Source: Pelargonium nanum
Lineage: Eukaryota > Streptophyta > Magnoliopsida > Geraniales > Geraniaceae
Length of the DNA: 55,459 nucleotides
Direction of reading: 5' to 3'
Assembly: GCA_036897485.1 (NCBI GenBank)
Contig: JAYMTF010000092.1
Span: 1 to 55,459 of the forward strand
Below are positions 1 through 9,239 of this stretch, piece by piece. How positions within the stretch are numbered: position 1 is the stretch's first letter; the number at the start of each line of letters is the position of its first letter. The position numbers and the translations under genes are program-made. The notes under the pieces were generated by a model. It had not been told where the DNA came from. It did no database searches and worked only from the letters and a program-made list of their open reading frames with translations.

Positions 1-1420
1 GGTAAATGAGTATTTTAATGTTGTGGCAAGCTTTCATTGGCTTGACTTAGACTAAGCCAAAAAATTCTTGGATTAGATTCCTTATTCTCTTATTAGAATG
101 ACTATATTATCCATATCGTATAACATGTATAGATATAAAATTTTGAGGGCTATTTAGTAATTTTAAACAAACTAGGTATATTAGGCTTGAACCTTGAAGG
201 CTAAAGCTTCTTGCTTTCTTCTTCTTTTCACAACTCACAATCTTCGGGTACTATGATTCCATCTCGCCGGACGGAGGAGCTTTAAGAGGCGATTATCGGC
301 TAGATCAAGAAGCAAGTACCTGCGGGAGAAGGTGGCGACCATCGGTGGCGACAACTAACCCAATCACCCGTAAGTGTGTTGAAATTTGGGTTTCACATGA
401 GTGGGAGACTCTTGAGTTTATTGATGGAAGAATAGGTCAATTCATGAGTATATCATGGCTTAAAATATGGAAGAATTCATGGAAATATGAAATTTATGGC
501 CGGATTTGGAAATATGAGATTAATGGGTTTGTGCTATGAGTATTGATGGAAAATTGTTGAATAAGTGGAAATAGTTGAATTTTGAGTTTTGCTCTTGATT
601 AATTATAGCCGAAGATAAGGAATTTATGGCCGGATATATGGAAATCATAAATTTAGGTCTTGACTGTTGCTAAATAAGGGGAAAGATTTGATTATTTTTT
701 TAACAAATTATACCGGGACATCCGAGTTGTGACCGGTCCGGGTGCCGGGTTATCGGGCCAGTCTGGACCATCACCCAGAAATTGATCGGTCCGGATGCCG
801 GGTGTCATTTTAACCTCCGGGTCGATCCGAGTCCGGTCCGTGTTGGGCCAAATGAACAACCCTAATCATATGTTCCTTTTAAATTGAGGAAAATAATAAC
901 CACATACTCTTAAAGTGGTTCACACATTCCATTGATAGCAAAAAATACAACACTCAAGTATGGCAATTTTTAAATGATACAATAGGTATTTAAAATATAA
1001 AATATGTTTTGAAATTTTCACTAAAAAAGTTCAGAAAAATAAACCATGTCCATATAGTATGAAACTTATGCATTGCTATGAAAATGAACTAGTTTTTTTA
1101 TAAAATTAAAAAAAAAACTTATGCCGTGTTATGAAAAATGAACCAAATTTTTTGTGTAAGAAAATTGTATAATTTAAAAGAAATGCATGAATGGCTGATA
1201 AAAAAATGCATGAATGAGGAAAAATCATATAATTTAAAAGATGTTATAATTAAATGATAAAAATTAAATAGAAATATCATTTTTTCCCCCTAGTATATTT
1301 TCCCTTTCATTTAATTTTCTTTCCCTTCCAAACATTTGGTACATTGTACAATTGACCTAATAAAATAAATAAAAATTATATTATTTCCAAAACATTTATT
1401 GTAATATGATATGATTTTGC
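1..1420. other. intergenic, AT-rich, no gene recognised
   Basis: No convincing gene is visible. Positions 240-340 are GC-richer and could be a leader or a transposon-carried fragment. Two similar stretches around 485-520 and 618-655 share a core reading ATTTATGGCCGGAT, so there is a local duplication. Positions 715-845 are rich in GGTCCGGGT-like words and resemble the CCCG-rich dispersed repeats seen elsewhere in the window. Around 931-957 there is a near copy of the start region of the defensin-like gene at 1500-1527. Confidence 0.5.
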
Positions 1421-1422
1421 CT

Positions 1423-1430
1423 ATATAATA
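1423..1430 (+). promoter_or_regulatory. candidate TATA box of the defensin-like gene
   Basis: TATATAAT lies about 100 bases upstream of the start codon at 1523, a plausible distance for a TATA box plus a short leader. This rests on motif and spacing only; in AT-rich DNA such a word is common. Confidence 0.35.
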
Positions 1431-1522
1431 TGATCACTAGAAGTCCAAAAAATTCACAATCATCAAGTGTTAAGAGTACTTCATAAATTTCATTAGGATT
1501 AAAAAAAATACAGCACTCAAGT

Positions 1523-2547
1523 ATGGCCAAGTCTTCATACATGTTGATTTTGTTCATCTCCTTGTTTCTTGTTGTTTGTAAGTATTCAAACACCATAGCT
1601 ACTAGTTAAGTGTAGTTCTATTATCATATTCATTATTTGTCCAAATATCTTATAAAGTTTTTGGGTAGAGTTTCAAACTTATTCATGTATAGATGGTAAA
1701 ATAAAGTTGTTCCATTGAATTAATTTCTTTATAAAAAAACAACAACAATAATAATAATAAATCTTTCATCTCTGAAAATCTTAACCGTCGTGTCATCTCT
1801 AGTACTTCATCAAGTTCTATTTCTTTGAATCACCGTCGATTTATTTTGGTCAGCGGTGTTTCAGTCGTTTTTGCTTGCATTATTTAAATTGAATAAACAC
1901 AAATTTAACATATTCGACATGATTAGACTTGTTCTTCTGCTTGTTTCATTATCACTATTGGCTTCTCTCATTCAATCCACATGCAGAAGTAATATTATCG
2001 TCTTTGCATCATTATTGCATAGTTTGTGAAAGTATGTTTACCACATATTGATTGATTCTTTTCATGCTTTTTTTTGTTTTAAATCGCATTTCACTAGTTG
2101 TATTAGTTTTATAGTTTGTTTTCACTCTTTTAGTTGAGATTGTGGTCTGTTTTTTTTTTCTGTTGGAAAGTTCAGTTTTGCCTTCTTGTATCGAAAGTTT
2201 TTTAGAGGTCAGAATGAACTATTACGTGTTTATATTGCCTCTCTAATAGCTCTATATTTGTAACTTTGTATTGATTTGCATGTGCAGCTCTCTCAGTAGT
2301 TGTGCAAGCCACAAGAAATATTGATATGGATAGTGGATTGGTACAACATTGTAAACAAGAGCAAGTTCAAGTTTGTGACAAAGGCTTATGCAAATGCTTG
2401 GAAAATTCTAAACCTTTAGATGATAGTTGCCAAAAAGATGATGATTGTGCATCAAAAATTAAATGTGGAGATGAATTATATCCTTCATGTATATTTGGCC
2501 GATGTGTGTGCTTTCCAACCCTAACTCCCACAACCATCAATGTCTAA
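1523..2547 (+). CDS. defensin-like secreted cysteine-rich peptide
   Basis: Two exons are proposed: 1523-1577 and 2288-2547, 104 codons in all. Exon 1 encodes a hydrophobic signal peptide (MAKSSYMLILFISLFLVV) and ends at a strong donor, GTAAGT. Exon 2 follows a TGCAG acceptor in the matching phase, giving SLSVVVQA and then the mature peptide. The mature part has ten cysteines spaced C-x7-C-x4-C-x-C-x10-C-x5-C-x5-C-x7-C-x4-C-x-C. The last six resemble the defensin-like/NCR pattern, including the KDDDC motif common after the second cysteine. An exon holding the signal peptide followed by one intron is the usual structure for this family. The likely role is secretion, in defence or cell signalling; the exact target is unknown. 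I do not recognise a named gene. A second possible first exon lies at 1919-1988. Confidence 0.75.
1919..1988 (+). other. alternative signal-peptide exon for the defensin-like gene
   Basis: An ATG at 1919 opens a second hydrophobic leader (MIRLVLLLVSLSLLASLI, then QSTCR) inside the intron of the defensin-like gene. It ends at 1988 in front of GTAATA, in the same phase as exon 1, so it can also splice to 2288 and yield a complete secreted peptide. It may be an alternative first exon or the remnant of a duplicated neighbour. Codon reading and phase are direct; use of the exon is inference. Confidence 0.45.
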
Positions 2548-2644
2548 TGTTCATTTTTTGATAATAAGTTTAGTATTCAAATTTTAAATTTATAAAATTT
2601 TGTGTTTATGTTCGATAAGTGTCTTTGTGTTGATGAAGAGAATT

Positions 2645-2755
2645 AATAATACTCTAAGGTTCGAGTCTCTATGCTGACGGTATGGGGTGGTATGTTTTGG
2701 TTTATAGGAGACAGCTACCCCTTGTTGTGTAGGTCAATTGATCAAGAAAAATAAA
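2645..2755 (+). repeat. SINE-like element, tRNA-derived
   Basis: It has a pol III box-B-like word, GGTTCGAGTCTC, followed by a body whose end (TTGTTGTGTAGGTCAATTGA, then an A-rich tail) is shared with copies near 20575 (+) and 52411 (-). The shared 3' part and A-rich end suggest a SINE family. The left end is not clear. Confidence 0.5.
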
Positions 2756-3487
2756 TAATACTCTTTGATTTGGTACGATAAGTTTTATGGCATATTTTGA
2801 GAATTTGACTTGTTCAACTTATTATGTTGTGATCCATTATTTATCTAGTTTAATTAGAGTAATGCTATTTGTTTCAAGAGAACACAAGTGCAAAAATGCA
2901 TCATTTTGTAGAGTACGTTGTTTGAAAAATAATAAATAGTTAGATCAACGTATGTCCATTTATATTCTTCTTTATTTAAAATTTTATAAAAAAATTACAA
3001 AACGATGTCAACTCATGAAATATTATGTAAATATAAATTAGGATTATAGGTCCAATAAGTTCCCGAATTTTTAAAAAGTCACCATTTTAATCCTGATGTA
3101 GCGCTGACATGGCATTTTAAAATAACTAAATAATAATTTCATTATACACATGGCCATAACATGTATTTTCAAAATAATACTTAAAAATTATATATTTTTA
3201 TTGAAACATGGCGACTAATGCTGCCAAGGTTTGCAATCATCTTTCATTTATATGCTTGGAATTCTTCCGCAACTGATAATATTTGTACAAAAATGAGTAT
3301 TTCAACCATTTTCATTGCATTAACAACCCACAGACATTGGAATTCTTCAGTTATTTCCATAACAATGTTGCTCTCTATCTGAACATTGCAACCATTATCT
3401 ATATCATATACATATATATACTAACAAACAAGTTAACAGTGGAATCTGAAAAAATCCGAACAAGGCACTGATTGGAGACACCACTAG
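2756..3487. other. intergenic between the defensin-like gene and TFIIIA 3' end
   Basis: AT-rich spacer with no gene seen. Positions 3040-3110 contain phrases (CCCGAATTTTTAAAAAGT, GCTGACATGGCA) like those inside MULE-type terminal repeats elsewhere in the window, but I found no partner repeat. The right part should contain the TFIIIA 3' untranslated region, which runs leftward from 3487. Confidence 0.4.
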
Positions 3488-6174
3488 TTAGCTCAACATC
3501 GAATCTAAATCCATTGGCAATAAAACTCTCTTCCGCGTCAATGTCTCTATACTTGGGCAAATCCTCTTCCGCCCACCTCGTGGCCTTGATCGGAATTGCT
3601 CATCAAATTCCTCAAAATCCCCCTAAAAAGCCGAGTAAATTCATCACAAGCATCAGTTTGATTTGTTCTCCACAATTACTACTCAGACTAAAGAGTTAAA
3701 ATTATGAAGACTCACATTGGTATAAACGTGGCACCCAGTTTTTTCATGGTTGTCTCTTACGTGCTTGTATGCAAATCTCTGGTTGCAACCAGGAAACCCA
3801 CAGGGAAAAGGTTTGAGTTCGAGATGCACAGCTTTTACATGCATACGAAGATTTGATAGCTGCAAGTAGTGATACAATATGTCAATAACACGGGCATAAA
3901 TGTTTATCTTATGATACAATGAATCGAAGTGATCCAGAAACTTACTTTTGAAAATGTGTGGAGACATCCCTTGAATTCACATTTAAATTTCTCCGATACC
4001 ACTCCCTCTTCATGTGTACGCATGTGCCGCTTAAGATTCTTCCTCAACTGCTTTGTCCCACATATCTCGCATGTCGTATATTGGTGGCACGACTGTACAT
4101 GGGCCTTAAGGCATTCACCATTTGTGAAAATGCTCATGCACTCAGCACAGACTGCCTCAACAGAGTCTAGCTTAACTGCAATGGTACAAGCATTTGTCAG
4201 AGTTGTAATATTGGTAATATACGAGATATTCCAAACTCAGCATCTCAAATTTTCATTTGAAAACAGTGAAACAAATATATAGGTATGATAAAAAGACAAA
4301 AATAAGAAAATACATGCAAAGCCACTTACCATGAGAATCCTCATGTTTACGCAACCTGGACGGATGTTTGAAAACCTTATCGCAGCCAGCTTCTTGGCAA
4401 GCAAGCTGCTTTTCTTTATTCATGTCAATAGATGGTGATTCCTCGTCATGAAATTCGTTCACATGCCTCTTCATGTTACCTTGGTAAGCAAATGTACTGG
4501 TGCAGTTATCAACCGGACACTTGAATAGTTTTCCTTGGTGCTCAAGAAGATGCCGATTCAAATGGTCTTTTCTTCTATAGCTTTTGTGGCAGTCTTCTAC
4601 AGTGCACCTAAATGGTCTCTGTTACAAAAAAGATCATACATTTTTAATGCACAGATCCAAGAAAACGGAAGATACCTCAAGTTCATTTCAGTACCAGTCA
4701 TCAAACCTTATCACTGAATTGTGCGTGATTGAGGCTTGCTTGAAGGAGCTTCTCAGGTGGTCCCCCAACCTGATACTAATCCATTCAAGAAAATCCAGCC
4801 TCTCGCATTTTGGAGTTCTTTGCTCGGGATCCAATGCTTCACGCCTCATCACATTATACACTGTCAAGCGTGATTGAGGCTTGCTTGATGGAGCTTCTCA
4901 GGTGGTCCCCCAACCTGATACTAATCCAATCAAGAAATCCAGCCCCTCGCATTTTGGAGTTCGTTGATCGGGATCCAATGCTTCACGCCTCATCACATCC
5001 ATGAGTTATGCAACATTATCTATATCAACCAAGAAACTATAGGCTCAGCAATAACATTAAAATAATATAAAGCAAGTAGAAACAAGACACATAAGCACTG
5101 AATCAATAATTAAATACATCATATATATATATATATATATATATAAACAAGCACCAATGAATTACCTCCCAACTAGAGACCAAAATGTGTGCAATTCACA
5201 TTTTGAACCCCATAACTCAAGGAACCACATGAATTACTTAAGCAGAGCCAGCGACTGAATCCAATATTACTATTCAGCATTACCCAAACCAACCAAGCAT
5301 CTTTAGGTTCAGCAATAAAATTTCACTAATCTTCCACCAAACACAAAAATCACTTAACCAAAAAATACACTACATATCATACTCTCACATAGCCATTTCC
5401 AAAGATCTAATAAACCCCACAGTGAGAGAGTGATCAAAGCTCAATCTCACTTTTGAAACCCTATTATAATTCAAGAAACACATTCACAGAGATCTAACAA
5501 ACCCCACACAAAGAGCAATCAAAGCTCTATCTCACTTTCAAAACAAATTATAATTCAAGGGAGCTCACACAAAGAGCAATCAAAGCTCTATCTCACTTTC
5601 AAAACAAATTATAATTCAAGGGAGCTCACACATATGAATACAAAAAAAAACCATTGGATAAGTGAGCTAATTAGAAAATGTTAGGCAACAAATTTTCCAA
5701 TAAAATCATGTACCTCATTCTCAACTCATCAATATGTCCATCAAAATAAGCAAAATCAAGAAATCAAATCATCTATATATATTATAAGAAATTGTTCCAA
5801 CCTCTAGAGAATGGCTCTGCAAATGTTGTTTCAAATAAGCAGGTTTTTTGAAGGTGGCACCACATTCTTCACAGGTATTAGGTTTTGGGGCCTCTTTTTC
5901 TCCATCCACAGCTTCTCCTTGCTCCTTCAACTCCTCCTACAAAGCAAAAAATTGAAATTGATCAGTAATTTCACACAAAAGAGTTGAGTAATTTCATGTC
6001 AAATTGACGAAGACGTTGAAAATTTGCGTAAAAATTGAAAGGAACCTGGTGGTGGGAGAGGAGATGAGAAGTGAGGAGAGACTTTTTGGATCTGCAAATA
6101 CCACAGAATTGGCAGTAGTAACGTCTGATGTCTCTGAAAATCGGACCTGTAATGAGCTCTTCGTTTTCACTCAT
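3488..6174 (-). CDS. TFIIIA: transcription factor IIIA (plant type, nine C2H2 fingers)
   Basis: Binds the 5S rRNA gene promoter and 5S rRNA in the nucleus and recruits RNA polymerase III. I rebuilt six coding exons: 6174-6046, 5936-5802, 4618-4330, 4175-3946, 3859-3716, 3622-3488; 1062 bases, 353 aa, all joins in phase with GT-AG sites. The start MSENEEL is the first in-frame ATG. Nine C2H2 fingers are visible, from [12 protein letters not shown] (finger 1) through [60 protein letters not shown] and [10 protein letters not shown] to [19 protein letters not shown]. As in other plant TFIIIA proteins, finger 1 is set apart by an acidic linker. The C-terminus has a basic [10 protein letters not shown] stretch, probably nuclear targeting. 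Intron 2 (4619-5801) carries two tandem copies of the 5S-rRNA-mimic exon, whose inclusion would add a stop codon. Identity is near certain. Confidence 0.96.
4723..4854 (-). promoter_or_regulatory. 5S rRNA mimic (P5SM) splicing element, downstream copy
   Basis: A second copy of the mimic, 132 bases, differs from the upstream copy by five substitutions and one 1-base gap (about 95% identity). The 5S-like blocks GGATCCCGAGCAAAGAACTC and ATTAGTATCAGGTTGGGGGA are kept. A possible donor, CA|GTGATA, follows on the minus strand, 105 bases upstream of coding exon 3. The upstream copy has the related CA|GTGTAT. The 13-base spacer (4855-4867) cannot be an intron. Confidence 0.88.
4868..4998 (-). promoter_or_regulatory. 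5S rRNA mimic (P5SM) splicing element, upstream copy
   Basis: On the minus strand this 131-base stretch imitates plant 5S rRNA: TTGGATCCCGATCAACGAAC and CTCC correspond to the 5S GGATCCCATCAGAACTCC, and TTAGTATCAGGTTGGGGGAC followed by CACCTGAGAAGC corresponds to the 5S loop E/helix IV region. In plants, ribosomal protein L5 is known to bind this mimic and cause exon skipping; without L5 the exon is kept and the message is destroyed because of an early stop. Here, after the in-phase end of exon 2, TGA codons come at once (for example GCG TGA at the left edge of the mimic). It lies first in transcript order. Confidence 0.9.
5121..5142. repeat. (AT)n microsatellite
   Basis: Eleven AT units in TFIIIA intron 2. 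Confidence 0.9.
5405..5630. repeat. short tandem repeat in TFIIIA intron 2
   Basis: Two nearly perfect 61-base units (about 5506-5566 and 5567-5627) share AAGAGCAATCAAAGCTCTAT and the rest. A more diverged third unit precedes them at about 5407-5480. It looks like a recent slippage or unequal-crossover duplication. Confidence 0.8.
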
Positions 6175-6247
6175 CTCTGCGATCTGTTCTTGCAACTCTC
6201 TGACTCTGTGTGAAAGATAGAGAAGCTGCGAGAGAGAGGAAAGAGAG

Positions 6248-6255
6248 CTTATATA
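6248..6255 (-). promoter_or_regulatory. candidate TATA box of TFIIIA
   Basis: TATATAAG on the minus strand lies about 75 bases upstream of the TFIIIA start codon. Context is good for a core promoter with a short leader; evidence is motif and distance only. Confidence 0.45.
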
Positions 6256-6264
6256 TGTAGCCAA

Positions 6265-9239
6265 AGGAAGGCTAGGGCTGAGCCGGGTGTGTTTTGACTT
6301 TCTATATTTCTCATTTCCCCATATTGCCCCTCATATTTTCATCAATTTATCTATTCGTAATTTTGATCTCAACTTGAGAACACTCGAAACTCGATTCATA
6401 TTACTGCGGATTTGGTTCCATAGAATCGGCTCGATCAATATTTTGGTCGATTTAATTGCACGAACCCGCACGTTTTACTATGGAATCTGACTCGTTCTCA
6501 TATCGAGTCGAGTTTGGGCTAGACCTTCCAAACTCAAACCTATGACCTAAAACACGAATTAACAACTTTAGTCTATTTATATTATAAAGCTGAAAATAAA
6601 TGGCACATTATGTCATCTCATCACATTTTTTAATTTGAAAAAAAGATGTATGTAATTATGAAATTACCGAAAACTACGAAGGTAAGAAAACCATTGAACA
6701 ATTATGTATCGTTTGGAACCATTATTTTGATATGAGAAATCGAGGATGGTAAGAACAATTTGTTGGTTAAAGTAAAATACTATATTTGAGAAGAAAAAAA
6801 AAATCTAAAGAAAGAGAGTGAGAAAATAGGATTCACAATGATGCTAACTTTTCCGAATTCATGGGCTTTTAAAATCTCACGAGGGTTTATATTTTAGATT
6901 CCCATAAACTTTCTCAAATGGTTGAGGTCAACTATTTGTATATGAAAAATAAGTTGGGTGTGTTTCGACTTTATAAGTCTTATTTGTCCATATTTTCATA
7001 TATTTATTTATTCATAATAACCTATGTATATTGAAGCTGGAGTAGACAATTGGATATGAACTCGTGGACACTACATACTCAATTCACACAACAGTTGGAA
7101 CTCCAATAGATGAACCACGAAACACTGCAAACTGAACTAACTGAACCTTCTCTGAGCGACCACTATTTCATTCACCAACGCAAAACTCTGTATTCTCTCT
7201 GTATTACGTTCTCAAAATTGGATGTCTTCTGAAAAACGGTGACTAGGGGTTTATATAAGGATGTAAAGCCTGATATTTGGTTGAGATTTTTCAACCCAAA
7301 TATTTTATTTTACGTTAAAATTGAAAGATCAATCATCAAATAAAATGTGGTAATTACAGAAGGATCTCCTTTCCTTTACACCTTCTGCACTAGCCACTCA
7401 TGTTGCAACTATAGGACCCCCTGATCTTTCCTCTGTCCCTTCCATCAGTTAAAACTAACGGAAATGTATTAAAAGACGAAAATAACCCCCATCTTCTTCA
7501 TCTTCAACCTCCAAAACCCTAGGAACCTATCCATGGAGAAGGAGTCGGTACTGCTCATTTCTCTTAGTCACAAACACATCTTCTTCATCTCGTCATCTCT
7601 CTCACAAACCCATCTTCTCTTTGTCGTCGAAAACGCAACTTTTTTTTGTAGTGCACTAACAACATGTACATGAAAAAATCTAGCATTAAGCTTATCAAAT
7701 CTAACTATAACAACACAAATATGAAACATGCAAGATTAAACTAAGAATGAAAATAAAAGAAAACATAAAGAAAAGGTGGAAGACTTACATTCTCGAATGA
7801 ATCTTGCCACATTTGTTCAGATATGCAGTAAGAGTAACTAGATGTCTCTGCACTAAGAAACTTTCCATATGCAGAGTGTGAAAATTTCAAACAAACCCAG
7901 ATGACCCACTACTAGTTGTAAGTGAAATCATCATATTCAAATACCCAGAGTACAATGGAGTCGCACCCCTAGAATCCAAAATCTGGAAGAAAAAAAACAG
8001 GAACACAACAAAAAATAATATGAATACGTATATTTAAGTGCTGAGAAAAGTACTTGATGATGAAGAAGAATTACTATAAGCCATAAATCGAAAAGTATAT
8101 ATATAAACAATACATGTGATAATACATACTGTGAGTTGAAGATGGAAGATGATAATACAGAATAATTAGAGTTAGAGTTTCTGAAACAAAGAAGATGAAT
8201 AGATGAAGAGAGATGAAAGAAAGAAGTATGGATCGAGATGAAGAAGATACAATGAGAGAGAATCAGACAAAGAAAAATGAAAAGACTAGGGTTGGATGAT
8301 CAGTTCAGTAAAGAGAGAGAGAGAGAGAAAGATGAAGACGAAGAGTCAAAACTCAATAACATCAAAGGTGTGAGAGAAGATAGGCTAAGAGAGAATAAGA
8401 GATGTGAGATTGTGAGGTAGGATTTCAAAAATAGAAGAATAAGAATATTTATACTAGGCTCCCTAGGGTTAAGTTAGTGAGCGGGCGGATTCAACCGCGA
8501 TTTCAATTTATCCAACCCGTGGCCCACACCGTCACTAACAGGTTAGGGTTAATTTGGACCTCCTATCTCTCATGGTTGAGCAGTGCGGTTATGATAGTGG
8601 GCAAGTACGAGTTATTTTGACGGATTCGCGGGTTGGCCTGAACTTTTGCACACCCCTACATGAGGGTGAATTTGGGCTGGACTTGTGTGTGTGGAGGAGT
8701 GCACCATTCTTATGGTACGAAAATAAATGAGGGTCTCCAAACGGGCTCCAATTTGGTGTGATGAGGTGCACCACATTATGGTGAGGGTCATTTCAATGCT
8801 AGATGAATGAACTACAAAATCATGCGCTAATTAATAGGAAACGACACATCAATTTTTTCATTAATGACTTGATATAGTCACAACACGACCAATATACAAT
8901 ACATCTTACGAACAGGATGTTCCGCACAAAAACTCATGAGAGTGTGACGATATCATATATTTCAGATTATTATTCGTTAAAATCTTATTTTAAGCACACA
9001 AATAAAATTATATATACGAGCCACATATATTTCATGTCATTTTGTATACCAAATTTTATTCAAAATTCGAGACATTTAGGCTTAATTAGAATATTGTGGT
9101 AGTGTTGGACCATTTTGTAACTTTTTTCTTATTTCAAACTCTTGTTGTCTTTGTCGAGCCCCAAACGCCCAAAACACGGTGCTCGCACAGCCGCCGTTCG
9201 TCTCCTCCGAAACACCACCGCACCACCCATTCTTCAACA
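6265..9239. other. intergenic, TFIIIA promoter side to ALADIN promoter side
   Basis: The two flanking genes are divergent. No gene is recognised. The stretch from about 7350 starts with GTGGTAATTACAGAAGGAT, like the ends of MULE-type elements at 17589 and 34170, and contains the related phrase CAGTTAAAACTAACGG, but no inverted partner was found. Positions 8141-8420 are purine-rich with a GA microsatellite near 8312-8330. Positions 8460-8660 hold CGGGTT/CCGTC-rich words like the dispersed CCCG-rich repeats. The right end (9100-9239) should hold the ALADIN promoter and leader. Confidence 0.45.

Noticed and set aside
2655-2675. A tRNA gene suggested by a box-B-like word
   Set aside because: No cloverleaf, no acceptor stem and no anticodon arm; the same tail occurs in two other copies, so it is SINE-like.
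4723-4998. True 5S rRNA genes
   Set aside because: Only the core blocks match 5S rRNA; the stem I ends and internal promoter boxes differ, and the position in TFIIIA intron 2 marks them as the known mimic exon.
5405-5630. CRISPR-like array
   Set aside because: Head-to-tail 61-base repeats without unique spacers in a plant intron; ordinary tandem duplication.
6175-6264. N-terminal extension of TFIIIA upstream of MSENEEL
   Set aside because: The frame is open but has no ATG; it would need a TTG start and overlaps the probable TATA box and leader.
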